The position numbers and the translations under genes are program-made. From contig JANTQA010000021.1 of assembly GCA_027625915.1 (NCBI GenBank), positions 186,001 through 250,000 on the forward strand: 64,000 bases of DNA, given 5' to 3'. The DNA is from Anaeramoeba flamelloides. Taxonomy: Eukaryota > Metamonada > Anaeramoebidae. The notes below the pieces were generated by a model that saw only the letters and a list, made by a program, of their open reading frames with translations, did no database searches and was not told the origin of the DNA. This document shows positions 12,590 through 25,433 of this stretch, piece by piece; position 1 is the first letter of the stretch; each line of letters opens with the position of its first letter.

Positions 12590-13180
12590 GGATTTCAAGT
12601 GTTGGAAATGTTTTTAGTTTTTTTTTAATTTGAAAAATATTGAGATAAATCTTTGATTTTATTCAATTTTTTTAAATTTCGGAATCAAACCTTTAGCTTT
12701 TTTTTGATTTTAGAAATAAAAAGAAAATTTCAAAAATTTGCTTTTATTTTCTTAAATTAAAAAAAAAACTAGGCACTTGACGGCACTTGACAACACTTTT
12801 CATAAGGTTTTCCAAATTTTACAAGAATTGAGTAAAATATTTTTTTTTTCTCTATTTTTTGACTTCCAGAGAAGTTAACCATTCTAAATAACTCCACAGA
12901 TATGTTCATTTGGCTTTTACATATATTTATAAAAAATAGAGTTAAATTAAAGATTTTATTCAATTCTTTTGAATTTTGGAAAATTGTCATTAGTTTTTTT
13001 TTATTAATTTTTGAAATAAAAAAAAATGAAATTTTGTTTTAATTTCATAAATTGGAAAAGAGACAGTTAGGTTTTGTACGGTTTTCTTTTTATTTGGAAA
13101 ATCAATAAATTTTACAGATAAAACAGAAAACGTCGAGAAAAGTAATGCACTGTATGGCACTTGATGGCGCTTCTCTAAAC
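12590..13180. repeat. GGCACTTGAC-family modular repeat, copy 2
   Basis: It contains CTAGGCACTTGACGGCACTT near 12770, TTTTCATAAGGTTTTCC, the GAATTGAGTAAAAT block and the AATAAAAAGAAAATTTC foldback arms. A second partial unit ending GGCACTTGATGGCGCTTC lies near 13160. Confidence 0.7.
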
Positions 13181-14096
13181 TATTTCACAATAATAAAATA
13201 TTAGAAGTATTGATTAAAACTCAAAAGATATTTAAGATGTTCCCCAAACGTGGCAATCCTAAAATTAAGGGTTTTAAATAATTGCCTAAAATATTTACTA
13301 ATCCTCGAAAGAATAAAAATTTAAATTATTTTTAACAAGATTGTTTCAAGTATGAAAAGAAGGAAATTATAGAAAATATTGTGCGTTTTTTTTTTTTTTT
13401 TTGAGTATGTAATCCCTATGAAAAAAAAAATAGATTAACTTTTCAAAACATGAAAATTATAAGAAATAAATCTTAATGAATTAATTTTAAACCAAGATGG
13501 TATAAAATTATTTTCATTTATTAATAACCATAAAACCTATGATTTTGTAGTTAAATTTCTGAAACTAGATTTAAGCTCAAGGGTAAATAGAGTATAATTT
13601 ATACTTTTTCAATAATAAAAACATGTTGCTTCTTCATATATGAAGTGAAATATGGATCACTTACACTTTTTTTAAGCAAAATTCAGATTTCAAAAAAACA
13701 ATTAATTTTTTAAATTTCTCATATTTTTTTTTGTTTAAAAAAACACTTGAATTGTATTAGAATATAATTCAGAATTCGATAAAAACTAAAAAAAAGTTTT
13801 ACAGTATAAAATTGGTAAAGGGTTGCCAAAAGAGAAGAATCAAAAGTCTCCAATATGTATATAAATAAACAAAAACTCAATCCACTCAAAAATGAAAAAG
13901 AAAATATTAAAACAGTAAATATCCAGTTTTCATTTGCTTTCAATTAGAAAACAGAAATTATCAAAGCAATAAACAATTTTTCAATTTATTAGCCTTCAAA
14001 ACACAGAAAAAAAAAAAAAACAGATTTCGAGGGTATGAAGAAATTCGTATTATAAAAGTAAATGGGTGCAATCTGATATCCTTAAAACACATATAC
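13181..14096. other. AT-rich stretch, nothing supported
   Basis: Only A/T homopolymers and short frames are present. Confidence 0.35.
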
Positions 14097-14297
14097 ATAC
14101 TTTCAACCCCATTTTTAAGACATAAACTTTAAATGGAATTTAAAGTACAGAAAATTTTTCAAATTAAGGAACAAACTACAGATTCTAGTAAAAAAAATTT
14201 ATATAAAAAACATTCCAAAAATGTGCCTTAATTTGTGTTATTTGTTTCTGTGAATTTTGTTGAAAATTTTGTGTCTTAAATGTGGAACTGGATGATT
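14097..14297. mobile_element. Small MITE (CAGTTCCAC ends), degraded copy
   Basis: The right end (TTGTGTCTTAAATGTGGAACTGG) and inner block (AAATGTGCCTTAATTTG, with its complement near 14160) match the better-preserved element at 61832-62023. The left end (CATTTTTAAGACATAAAC) is diverged. It has no coding capacity. Confidence 0.5.
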
Positions 14298-15692
14298 AAA
14301 TAAAAATAAAATAAGCCAATAAAAGTTAATTCGAATCCAAAACTTTAAAAAAGAAATAGAAACAGTAATAGAAACAGTAAATGCCCACAATCTAAGGGTT
14401 TGAATTAACATTTGAAAATGGTACAGATATTTTACTGAAGAGAAGTTTTTATTCAACGGGGGTTAATAAGTGCTTCAAAACACTTTTCCCTATAATTTTA
14501 ATGTTAAAATGTGTTTACAATGGTTTGTAACCATTTTTATAATTTTTTTTTTGAATTATTTAAATATAAAAAAAAAAATTTGTTGATTTGTGAATTTTTT
14601 ATTTTAATTTGTCTTTTTTATTTATTGATTACAAAAAAAGATTATTTTAGTAGCATTATATTTACTTATTTGAAATTTTATCAAAGATTCTCTGAAGTGT
14701 GTTTTTTTTTATTGATAAAATGGTAAAAGCAAGAAAAAATAAGTCTTTTTTATTTTAGAGAGACTTAAAAATAGAAAAAGATTCAAATTATTTTTGATGA
14801 TTTGTATTGAATATTTTCCATTTTATTTTTTAAAAGATTTCTTTTAACTTTTGATAGAATCATGTTTTGGAATCTATTGGTAGATTGGTAATTACAAGAT
14901 ATACAAATAATCTTTTTTGTTCTATTTCATGACTAATAAACCTAAGGGATTATATGTAATTTATCACTAGCGGTGATTACTTCCATACCTACACTGTAGA
15001 TCATTGGTTGAAAGAATTAAAAGTTAATAGATCTTGCTTAAATTTTTTGACTTTGACTTTTTTTTTTTTTAGAAAATTTGTAATTTAGGCAAAACCCTTT
15101 TTTTTATAGTTAAATTAGAAATTTGACTTGAATAGGTTGATAATTGAAAAGTTCCTGCTTAACTATTCATCCACTTTATTTTCCGGTATTATAAAGTTTA
15201 AGGTAAATTGAAAATACTCTTACAGATCATCTCCTGGGAAAGTTCAAAAAGAGGGAAACAAAACCCATTTCAAAATTAACAAATAATGATCAAAATTTTT
15301 AGAATTTTTTTTGATCAATAAATAAACTAAATTTCATAATAAATGTCTCAATTTTTTTTTATTTTTTTTTTTACTTTTTTTTATTTTATTTGTAGATGAA
15401 AAATAAATCTTTTTAGTATATAGAACTGAATGTTAAAATAGAAATTTTTTTATTATAATCGATAACTTCAATTTATAAAAATATTTATTTTTAAAATTTG
15501 ATTTTTAATGGGTTAACGATTTTGAAATGGGGTTTATTTTGCAAAAATCTGAGCATCAATCAAAAATTGAAATTATTTAGTTTTCTTTGGAGAAAAAATC
15601 AATTAATTCTTTTTTTTTTGTCTTTCTTTCACCATGAATTTCAAACTTCATAAAGAATATAATACCAATAGTGCCGAGGTGTTCAAAAAGTT
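14298..15692. other. AT-rich stretch, nothing supported
   Basis: Frames on either strand are short and Phe/Ile/Lys-rich. No domain, splice-bounded exon or RNA gene is recognised. Confidence 0.35.
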
Positions 15693-16176
15693 CAGTGATT
15701 AAAAGCATGCGTACACAAAGACGATAATCTATTTTTCAAAATATAATCCTTATGCTTTTTTTTCTTCTTGTTCCAAGGCAACATCCAATTTACTACCCAA
15801 CAATATACCCTAAGTTCAAATCAATTTTGGTAGTAAACTCATTGATATTTTTTGTAAAATTTAAATTATTCATGCAAATAGTTGAAAATTTTCCATAATA
15901 TTCTCAATTTTTTTGAATTTTTTTGTTTTTTAATGATAAAAATTTAACAAAAATTTACTATTTTTTGAGATAAATTTTCCAATTTGATCCCTTCATTTTT
16001 AGAATTTCTATTTTGAATATTAGTACTTTAATAAATCAATACCATATTTACTCGGGTTTATTGTTGGTTTCTTTTATTAGTTGATGTATAGGTCTACTAT
16101 AACATAAAGAAAAAAAACAGTCATCTTATTTTGAAACACAAATTAATCTTTTCAGAATGCTTTATTTTGACAACAC
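15693..16176. mobile_element. Mariner-type MITE, copy 2 (inverted)
   Basis: The reverse complement aligns along its length with 49251-49731 and with the outer parts of 1352-2268. Its left end is CAGTGATTAAAAGCATGCG and its right end finishes ATTTTGACAACAC before TA. It is uninterrupted (484 bp). The left flank is TT rather than TA, so that target duplication has decayed. Confidence 0.75.
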
Positions 16177-16669
16177 TACTGAGATTTATTCGTTCTTTTT
16201 AATTCTAACTTTTTATTTTGTCAAAAGCAACACAGTTTTTTTTCAATATTTCAACGGTTTAATTAGAAGTTCCTGTGGTGTGGTGTTCAAGATAGTTTGA
16301 ATTTTGAAAGGCAGAAGAAAAAGAAAAATTTTCAAATGTAATTTTTTACTTATTTTCTGCTGTTCAATAAGAGAGACAAAACTTAAGTCACTCGGTTCAA
16401 CGTTATTAATTTTTATTTCTCAAAATCTTCAAACCAATTTTGCATGATTAGAAAAAGCAGAACAGCAAAAAATCCTAAAAAAGTTACTTTTATGTAGGTT
16501 TACAATTTTATAACAGATTTCAAAACATGTACAGCTTAAATTTTGGTTTAATTTGAGTTATATTGAATTTTATTGTAATTCAAAAAAAAAAAGACATTAA
16601 AAAATGTTTCAAAAAGTGAACATTTCTCCAATTTGTTAATTAAAACCTATTTGCCAATTTTTTTTCCAG

Positions 16670-16819
16670 GATGGTGAGATGACGAAAAGAAAATTTCTGT
16701 TAGAATCAGAAAATACTCTTTATATTCAAGAACAAAAAGAAAAGAAAAATAGGTCTAACGTGGATTACAAAGTGTTCTGTCTTCAATTTTATTGTTTGTT
16801 TGGTGTGGATTCTTTTTAA
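16670..16819 (+). other. Possible exon upstream of the PH-domain gene
   Basis: A strong acceptor (TTTTTTTTCCAG) precedes a 49-codon frame whose start (DGEMTKRKFLLESENTLYI) resembles strands 1-3 of a PH domain. It sits 5.2 kb upstream of an exon carrying the second half of a PH fold, in the same orientation; introns of that size occur here. No convincing donor was found within it, so the link is speculative. Confidence 0.2.
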
Positions 16820-19800
16820 GAAATATCAGCAATTAATTTTTGTTAGGTTATGTGGTTTTAATTGTTTTTGCTTTTGATTAAAAATGATTTAGTGACTTGA
16901 GGTTTTATTGTTTAGATCTTTCTCCTTGGTTTGGTGCTTTTGATCACAGATTTCTATTTTTCGTGAACAAGGTGTTTGTTTTGAACTTGTATTTAGTGAT
17001 TTTTTGGTGATTAGTTACTTGTCTTTGTATTATTTAGATCTTTTCGTTTAAAACTCGTTGAAAGCGTTTTATGTTTGGTTTTTTAAAAGCAGAAAAAGTT
17101 ATTGGTTTGTTGTACAAAAAAGTGCTTTGAAAGTTTAACCGATTATCCGACAACTTTTTGGAAAGTGTTATTTCTCGACAGACAAAATAATTATTTTCTA
17201 CAATGTTAAAAAAAACTAAAAACACTATTAAAAAAACAACTAAAGTTATTTTTATGGAAAACTGTTTTTTTTAAAAAACACAGAGAAACTAAAAACACAG
17301 ATTGGTGTATTATACACAAGAACAAACACTTCTTTTCTGAGATGATTTGTGTTATTACGTTTTTTTTTCGAAATATTTTTAAACTTTTCGAAAACCTTTT
17401 TAAAATTATTTTACTTTTTTTTTTAACAAAAGACTAAAAAATAAATTCTCCTCAACGAAACACATTTTAAATTGTCTAAGATTGAAATTTATTTTTCTAA
17501 ATTAGAAAAACAGGAAACATAAAACAGTTTGTGGATTTTTTTAAAATTGATTTGAACTTGGGTATGAATCTACTGTTAATTGCTCAATAAACAGATCAAA
17601 AATTTTCATTCAACTTTCCTTTAAAAAAATCACATCCCAAGAACTAAAATAAATCATCAAAGTCCCCAATTATCAAAGCTAAATCAATAATTTATCCTGG
17701 TTTTGTCAATTCAAAATTCGAATTATAACCTCACATTCAACCTTTTTTTGAAATCTTAATGAAAATTTTGTGCCATTTATTTTGCAACAAATAGAATTTA
17801 TGATATCAATTTTTTCATGTTTATTTTTCAAAAATACTGATAAATGCAAAAAATATTCGAAAGACTTCTATTTCAAGTTCTCAAAAATTACCAATGTTAA
17901 TTGGGTTCGAATACAAAACATCAAGTATTTATTGATTTAACTGTTCGTTGGCCTTGTAACATGAGTTTCCATTCCAAATATTCTTTATTAGGAACTGTTT
18001 CAAAAGTAAAGCACAAAAGTTTCCAAAAGGAAAACAAACTTTCCAATTTTTAACCTCTCTTTGAATTTCTCAGTACTTATTTGTTAATAGGATCAACTTT
18101 ATAGAAATAGAAAAATGTAAAAGAGGTGTTGATAAATTCTCTGCACTTATACCAAGCGTTGTTTGTGAAGAATTTTGCTGGCTTTTCTCTTTGAGAATTT
18201 AATTTTTAAGAATTTGTAAAAAACCGTTCCTAGCTCAACCAAAAAAAGTACAAGTAAATTTTTGTTTGGAAAAATTTTGTTCTTTAATTATTTTTCGAAA
18301 TTTTTCATGGCCTTGTTCCTCGCCAAAATAATTGAAATTAAGGTTCAAGAACAAAACTATTTTATTCAAGAATTTTGTTTTTTTGTTTTCTATTTTCTTC
18401 ATTTTTTCCTTTTTGCTCAATTTCAAAACACTATCCCTCAATTTAGCAGAGCTTAAACAACCTTGTTGACAATATTATGAACACAGATTTTACATTGAGT
18501 TGCTACTATGGGAAAAGAACAAAAAGAAGAAATTTATTAAATTGGGATTTGATGAAGGTCAATATTTCTCCAACCTTTGAGGAAATGAAGGTTTACCCAC
18601 ACCAAAATGTTTGAATTTTTTTTCTTAACAAACTTTTGATTATTATTCCTCTTTATTGTAATATTTTGCCTTAAACAGAGAGTTTTGCTTGCAAAAAAAT
18701 TAATCATCATTATACTTTGTATTCCAAAAGTGGATTAATCGTGTTTGAAGGTCCTTGAAGCACTAAGTTTACAAAGGATTATTTTTTCAAAAAGATCATT
18801 TTTTTCCTTCCATCAAAATTGTTTGGGAAATTTTTTTCTTTTTCCAAAATGCCTTCATGATATTTTACTCAACAAACCTCACCAACTCTATTCAAAGGAA
18901 CAAAAAAAAGTGTTTAATTACTCTTCCAAATTGCAAAATATTTTTCACTCAACTTTTTGTTTAAATTTTAAATTATCACGTACACAAAAGTTTTGATAGT
19001 GTTGGTTTGTTTTTAACATGTTATTTTTCTTCGATTTTCGAGTTATAAAACGAACAAAAAATAATTATTATTTTTTTTTTTAAAAGTTGATAAGGAACGA
19101 CTGCTACCAAAAAATGTAATACAGTGTAAATACCAACAAACACTCGCCAATTCGATTTTTTTCACCTCTCTTCAAGTAGGGAACCTCTTGATCTCTTTGA
19201 AACGTAATTTGATTGTAAACTTTTGTAGTTTGAGAGATCAATTAATAGTACTCTAATTTTCCACCCAGAAATCTGAAATTCTGGATCGGGGTTTCTTTAA
19301 ATAGATCTTGGATTTATGGAAAAATTTTTCGCTTTTAACCAATTGTGATTTTTTTTTGTTTCTTTTGAAAAATTATTTTGGGGTTTTTCGAATAAAATTT
19401 TCTGTTTGAAAGAGGAGAATATAAAAACAACCCTTTTGCGAACACACGTCATACTCTTGGAATTTTTAAAAAATTTATGCTTAATAAAAACACTTGATGT
19501 TTTTTTTACATCATAATTCGGATTTTTTTTTTTTGTAAAAAACAATAATTAAAATTTATCATTTTTGTTAACAACCCATTACTTTGAAGAAAATTTACTT
19601 GGAAGGATCTTTCAATAATTGGTAACTTTTCTTCGAAAAACTGTTTGAAATGCTTCAAACACACTTGATTTTCTCAAATTTCAAAAATATGGGACTATTG
19701 TTTTAATTGGAAAACAGGACGAAAATGTGTAAAAACCAATGTCAAAGTATGTTCTTTCTAATGAATTATGAACATAAATTACAAATGACAATTTTCGCGA

Positions 19801-20109
19801 GAAGATACTGATTTTGAACTGTTCGCGTTCTCGTTAAAATAACCAAGTAATCCACATTTTAACACGAATTGATGTATTTAAAGCAAAAAATTTTTTTTTA
19901 CAAATTTCAAGTATAAATTCGAAGGAAAACAACATTTTTACAATTTCCTCATTTGAAGCGATTGCATCTACAAATGAGAAGCCGAAGATCAAAGTATGTT
20001 GTTATTGGGCGTAAATCAGATTAGTGCTACATGTTTCAAAAGTCTCTTAAAATTCGATTAGTAAAGTATTACTATTTGTTGATCACATCAATTAAAAATG
20101 ATCCTTGTA
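16820..20109. other. Less homopolymeric stretch with coding-like fragments, no intact gene
   Basis: This stretch is visibly less A/T-monotonous than its surroundings. Several minus-strand frames have balanced composition (17034-17225, following an AACATTGTAG acceptor-like site; 19297-19545) and one plus-strand frame does too (18745-18996), but they are interrupted and no family is recognised. It could be a decayed gene, or a long intron of the PH gene. Nothing firmer can be said from sequence alone. Confidence 0.3.
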
Positions 20110-20700
20110 TTAGTAAAAAACTCCAACAATTTCAGTAAAAAATCTGCACTTTGCCACAAATTTAAAGATTAAGTTGTCAATATTCTGATTCCAAAGTTGT
20201 AAAATATCTTTCTTAAATTAGTCTCGCGAAATGTAGCTTTGTTGCTAAAAAAACTCAATTTTTTTGAAAAAATTAAATAATAGTTAACGAATAGATTCTT
20301 TTGTAAAATTATTTTCTGAAATCATGGAAATATATTGATGTTACAATTAGCTTCATAAAAAAAGGAAACAAAACTAATCAGTTTTTGGGTTTTTATGTTG
20401 ATGATTATTGAGTAAATCTTAGAAAATTATAAAAATAGTTACTTTTAGAAGTTCTAAATATGAATTATGAAACACAGGAATACTATTATTTGGTGTTTCT
20501 ATTTTTAGATTTGGAAAACGAATTAAAAAAAAAAATTTCAAAAAAATGAATTTTTTTATTGTGATCCTTAGTAAAAAAAATCAATAATTTATTGAGCAAT
20601 AATATTTATAATAGATTTTTTAGAGCCACAGAAACTATTTGAACCAATGTAGCACTAATATCATTTACACTCAATTACAACACACTCTAATTATATACGA
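20110..20700 (+). repeat. Dispersed repeat family E, copy 1
   Basis: It shares an ordered series of blocks (ATATTCTGATTCCAAAG.., GGGTTTTTATGTTGATG, GTTACTTTTAGAAGTTCTAA, ATTTATAATAGATTTTTTAGAGC, CTCAATTACAACA) with 59870-60340 and 62350-63550. There are no clear terminal inverted repeats. Its class is unknown; it may be an old interspersed element. Confidence 0.65.
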
Positions 20701-20884
20701 ATCTAAGCCGATTCTAATACATTAAAAACAGGAAATTACAAAGTTTTAACAACTGAAATTTCCTTTTTTTTTTTTTTTTTTTGAACAGCTTAAGTCAGAT
20801 TTCAGACAAATTAAAACGAAAAAGAAAAAATAAAACTGAGTTCGCATATCATAAAAATTTCACTAAAAAGATGGTTTAAATATG

Positions 20885-21371
20885 ATAAAAAATCATTAAC
20901 AACTATTTATTTATTCTTGATAATTATTCATTTTATTTATTAGTATGACAAAAATAAAACATATTAAATTTTCTGATCTCGATTTTGTCTGATATTTTTT
21001 AGGTCTGAAAATTGCTAATTATTTTTCTTTTTGATCAAAAAAAATGTTTTCATAACTGCTTTAATCTCGAGAAAATTTTCCAATAGAATACAAAACATAT
21101 AACTGTATTTTATTATTTAAAAAAACATTTGTTCCCAAATAGTCATATTTCCAGTTTTTTATTGAAATTATTTATGCATTATTTTCACCAAAAAAGTGCT
21201 ATATTTTTTTTTTCATTTTTGAGAAATATTTCAAAAAACACAGTTCAAAATAAATACCTTAGCCATTTATCCAATCAGTATTAATATTTAACTTAATTTG
21301 GTATTGTAAATTAATGACAAACACCACCATCAAAGATGATTTTTTAGGAAATGTCAAAAAAAATGCCTTGC
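20885..21371 (+). repeat. Dispersed repeat family D, copy 1 (inverted at 36369-36866)
   Basis: About 490 bp matches the reverse complement of a segment inside the long Not3 intron. Shared blocks include AATTTGGTATTGTAAA and AAAATGTTTTCATAACTGCTTTAATCTC. The two copies differ by small indels and substitutions, so the duplication is not very recent. Confidence 0.7.
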
Positions 21372-21902
21372 TTTTTCGTAAATACCTTACATGAACCTGA
21401 GCAACCCAAATTCTCCAGATAGTGTAGATCATTTTCTCAAGAGATTTAAAAACCATTTCTAAAGTTAAATTAATAATTTAAACAAAAGATATCGACACTA
21501 GTTTTTGTAATTATAATTGAAAAAAAAAAAAAAAAAAAAATATTAAATTAATTCCATGAGATTGAATATTGACAATGTTGAATTCAAATATTCATTACTT
21601 TGAATCAATAACTTTCTAATTGTTAGATTTTGAATAATTTCAAAATTTACTTTTTTAATAGTTTTTTACCCACGATCGAATCATTAAAAAAAATAAAACT
21701 TAAAAATTCAAAATTTCAGAAAATTATAGTGTTACAAAAAGCTTCAAACTTTTCTAATGAATTTAATTCAAAAAAAAAAAAAAAAAAAAAAAAAACATAA
21801 TTTTTTATTTTTTTAAATACAATACTAATTATATTAACAATTAAAATCAATAATAAAAATAAAATAATATTCAATAATAATTATATTATTTAAAATTAAT
21901 AG

Positions 21903-23363
21903 AACAAAAATGCCCAAATATTTAAATTTTCAAGTATTAATCTGATCAGTGACAACTCGTTTCCAAGACAACAACATTGCATTGAAATCCAAATTGATTA
22001 TACAAAGCATTATTTTGGTGTCTCAGATGAAGAAGCGCAATTAAATTGGTTTAAAATATTCTATATATGTCTACCATCAAAAAAAATCCAAATTGGATCA
22101 AAAGATATCAAAAAGAAATTACACCTAATTTTCAAACAAATGAATATAAAAAAAAAATCAATAGAGAATGAAAATAGTTTTTCAAAAAAAGAAAAAATCC
22201 AACTGAAACTTTTTCACATAAATTCAAATATATTCAAAAATTCAAAAAAAAGAATTTCATTAAGAATCGATAAAGTTAAGAATGATCAGTTTGTTAGTAG
22301 GTTCACAACACAAAATAAAATTAAAAAAAAATCAAATAAATTTCAAGAAATGGAATTATTAAAATTGGATCAAAGTGTTATTAATAAAATAAATAAAATT
22401 GGAAATGGTAACGAAAATAAGAATGTGGGTGAAAATAAGAATGGAAATAAACTGAATAATCAGAATTACCAAAATACTAATAATAACAACCATAACAAGA
22501 CCGATAAAAATAATAATTCAAAAAAAGTTAAAAAAAAAATTAACCAAAACAAAAGTAGGCTATATTTAAGTGAATTGCTTTATCTAGAAAAAAAACGGAA
22601 AAAAGAAGAAGAAGAATCGTTTTCGTCAGGATGGGATAATTTTATAAGTGAAATGAGAAAGGAGCCTGAAAAAAATCAAGATAACAAAGAAAAGAAAAAA
22701 AAGAAAAAGAAAAACGACATAGTTATTAGTGATCAACACCTTTACTGTCATTTAGGGAATAAGACACAAACAAAAACTAAAGGGTTTTCTCAATCACCAC
22801 AATCTTCATTTTTTGAAAAAAAAATTTATAATTGGATCTCTTTAGAAAATACACAATTAAAAAAGTTTGAAAAGGAAATGCAAGCTCTTTGGGAAGAAGA
22901 AAAAAATAATATCAATGCAAAGATATCAGAAAATTTAAATGATAACCAAATAATTAAAATAGGAAAGGAATCCAAAAACAAAGAAAATAACACAGTAACA
23001 ATTAATAGGAAAAAAAAAGATAAAAAGAGAAATAATAAAAAGAATAAAGGCAGGACAAAAAAATTAAATCAAAAGAAAAAGAAAAAGAAAATGAAAAAGA
23101 AAAATAAAAATAAAGATTTAAAATTAAATTCTTCAATTATTAATAAGAAAAAGAATAATAAAGGCCCAACGAATAATCTACACGAAGAAGAAAATTCAAA
23201 AAATAGTTATTTTGATAATGAAGAATCATCAGAAGATGTTGATTTTGAATTATTGGATTCAATGATATCCGAATTATATTCAGTTGATAATGAAATCACC
23301 CATCTTGAGAAAAATAACTCCCATGAATTTAAATCCCTCAGGGAAATACCATTAAAAAATTGA
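21903..23363 (+). CDS. PH-domain Lys/Asn-rich protein, 3' exon (5' end missing)
   Basis: The frame is open from an acceptor-like AATTAATAG to a TGA, 486 codons. The first 60 or so residues resemble the C-terminal half of a pleckstrin-homology domain: a strand pair (IFKFSSINLIS, HCIEIQIDYTKHYFGV) and the closing helix (SDEEAQLNWFKIFYICL) with its conserved Trp. PH domains bind phosphoinositides or proteins and recruit their owners to membranes. The remaining 400 residues are low-complexity Lys/Asn with several poly-Lys stretches that could act as nuclear or acidic-lipid targeting segments. They end in an acidic, less repetitive tail (ESSEDVDFELLDSMISELYS). The N-terminal half of the PH domain must lie on an upstream exon; one weak candidate is at 16670. 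An in-frame ATG at 22140 would lose the PH part, so I do not take it as the start. Confidence 0.6.
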   Translation, partial: NKNAQIFKFSSINLISDNSFPRQQHCIEIQIDYTKHYFGVSDEEAQLNWFKIFYICLPSKKIQIGSKDIKKKLHLIFKQMNIKKKSIENENSFSKKEKIQLKLFHINSNIFKNSKKRISLRIDKVKNDQFVSRFTTQNKIKKKSNKFQEMELLKLDQSVINKINKIGNGNENKNVGENKNGNKLNNQNYQNTNNNNHNKTDKNNNSKKVKKKINQNKSRLYLSELLYLEKKRKKEEEESFSSGWDNFISEMRKEPEKNQDNKEKKKKKKKNDIVISDQHLYCHLGNKTQTKTKGFSQSPQSSFFEKKIYNWISLENTQLKKFEKEMQALWEEEKNNINAKISENLNDNQIIKIGKESKNKENNTVTINRKKKDKKRNNKKNKGRTKKLNQKKKKKKMKKKNKNKDLKLNSSIINKKKNNKGPTNNLHEEENSKNSYFDNEESSEDVDFELLDSMISELYSVDNEITHLEKNNSHEFKSLREIPLKN

Positions 23364-23579
23364 AGAATAGATAAAATATCAAAAAACATATATATGATTA
23401 TCTATACATTCAAAAAATAAAATTCAAATATTTTGGCATTATTAACATAGTTAAAAGAACCTCAGTATTATACTTTATTATAATTTGGAAATAATTTTGA
23501 TTTTTACAAACAATATTTTATCATTTTTTTGTTTTTTTAGTTTTTTGTTTTCATTTTTTTTTTTCTAATTTCAGATCTA

Positions 23580-23990
23580 GTTTAGATTCGATCGAAAAAA
23601 ATTTTTTGAATGATTGATATTGGGTTAATTGTTGAGTTCTTTTTAAAAATAGAAAAACTCAAATAAAATTAGTTAGTGGTGTTTAACCTTTGATCGATTA
23701 ATAATTGTTAATAGAATTTCAACAAATTTATCTTTACATTTTTTTGTTTTGATAACTATCCAATATTTTTGACAAAATATTTTTTATTTTTTGTTGATCA
23801 ACTTTTAATTTGTTGTTTTGAGAGTATTGTAAATGAGAAATTATTGTTAACATTCCAATTAGCAAGCAGTTCTAATTTCGTAACTTTGGGAGTAATTTAT
23901 TTATTGAGATTTTTTTTTTCAAAAATTAAGTTTTGGTATTTTAAAAGTATTGAATTGGGGTTTATTTATTTTCTTATATTATTCTTATTT
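23580..23990 (+). repeat. Dispersed repeat family F, copy 1
   Basis: The core TTGATCGATTAATAATTGTT, with flanking AATAGAATTT and a downstream block (CAATTAG..TTCT..TTATTTATTGAGATTTTTTTTTTC), is shared with 38235-38650 (+) and 50335-50720 (-). Partial copies are at 26685-26830 and 57555-57740 (-). No coding capacity is evident. Confidence 0.65.
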
Positions 23991-25433
23991 TTTTAAAAAA
24001 TAAACCAAAAGATTTTAAATTGATTTTAGAATTGATTTTTTAGAAATAGAGTTTTCTTTCTAAATTTGACAAATTCCCGGATACCAATATTCTATTACAA
24101 AATACTAATTATTTTACAAGGTAATATTTTTTTTGCTAATAAAAAAAGTTTTTAAGGAATAATTCTGTTTTTACCCGTTAGAAGATCGGGGGGTTCTTAA
24201 CAAAAATTAATGTTTTTTCACAATATAAAACCCATTGAATTATAGGTTTTGTTTTTAAATACTGAACCTATTTTTAGAACCTTTTGCTTCAGATCTACAA
24301 TAAAAGTAAAAATATTTTTATTGAGAAATAAAACTAAAAAAAAAGATATAAAACTATTAATTGTATCTTTATTTAGACAGTTCAATAAACAACAAAAATG
24401 AGGAAAACAAGAATATTTTTTTTTCACAGAATGATTATAATTGTACTTTTAGAGAGAATATTAATAATAATTATTCATCAATCGAGAAAAATAGGTTAAA
24501 ATCTTGAATAAAAAACCCTTTTCAGTGATATTTTAAACTCAAAATTTACATTTTCTATATGAAGACAAATTCTCATTAAATTGAAATTATCAAGAAAAAA
24601 AAATTTCAATTTTTATGTTTGGGTTTGTATAAAATATAAAGTTCAGAAAAGAAGTTGAATAAAAAGAAGATAATAAACTTTTCAAATAAAAATTCATAAT
24701 TTTATGATTTTATGATTCTGATATCGAAAAAGCTTTAAAAAACGACTAACCACCCCTTTAGTATTTTGTATACTTGTTAAAAATGTTTAACTAGATGGTA
24801 ACTAAATATCTAATGCCAACGTGGGTGATTGTATCAAATATAGTACACAACATAGCATTTTATGATACTAGATTGTGGAATTATATTTTGCATTCAGTTA
24901 CTACCTTGGTTCAAACAACAGGTTTAGATAAATTGACTAGCCAAAATAAAATAACAAAAAAAATCCAATAATTGTATTGATCAAGTTATTGAATTATTTT
25001 TGATTTCTTTTCAAAAAATAACCCTTTTAGAAAATTAGTTTTAAGTTCAACAAAAAGTGATCAACTTTTAGACGGGGTTCTTGAATAAAAACCTGATTGA
25101 TATAATGATTTGGTAATTCTAGAAAATTCATAAAGTTTTTAAAAACAAATACTGTGTAAAAAATGATCATTTTTTTTTCAGAATTGGTTATTTCAAATTA
25201 CTTTTTTTGATAGAATTGACTATGTTGCCATAAATATCTTGTTGTATTAATGTTATTTATTCACAATATAATTTATATTAGCACATAAAAATTATATTAT
25301 CAGGTATTCGGGAGTTTTAGATGTAAAAATTGAACACATAAAGAACATTTCGATCAAATTTAATACCATTAAACTGAATTAAATAAATCTAATTGAATAA
25401 ATAAATAATTCATAAATAACATTAATATACTGT
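23991..25433. other. AT-rich stretch with one short open frame
   Basis: Apart from the 58-codon frame at 24795-24971 listed separately, no feature is supported. Confidence 0.35.
24795..24971 (+). CDS. Short hypothetical open frame (58 codons)
   Basis: It begins with ATG right after TTTAACTAG, which could also be a splice acceptor, and ends with TAA. Its composition is unusually balanced for the region, with two Trp, two His and a Pro (for example MPTWVIVSNIVHNIAFY and LWNYILHSVTTLV). It could be a lone exon, a remnant of a gene, or chance. I recognise no family. Confidence 0.2.
   Translation: MVTKYLMPTWVIVSNIVHNIAFYDTRLWNYILHSVTTLVQTTGLDKLTSQNKITKKIQ

Noticed and set aside
17900-17915. GGGTTCGAATAC, a T-loop-like sequence, checked as a tRNA
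   Set aside because: No matching T-stem, acceptor stem, D-arm or anticodon arm around it. No other tRNA-like structure was found in the window.
17034-19545. Three or four frames of 60-83 codons on both strands
   Set aside because: They are compositionally suggestive, but cannot be linked by in-phase splice sites, and no domain is recognised.
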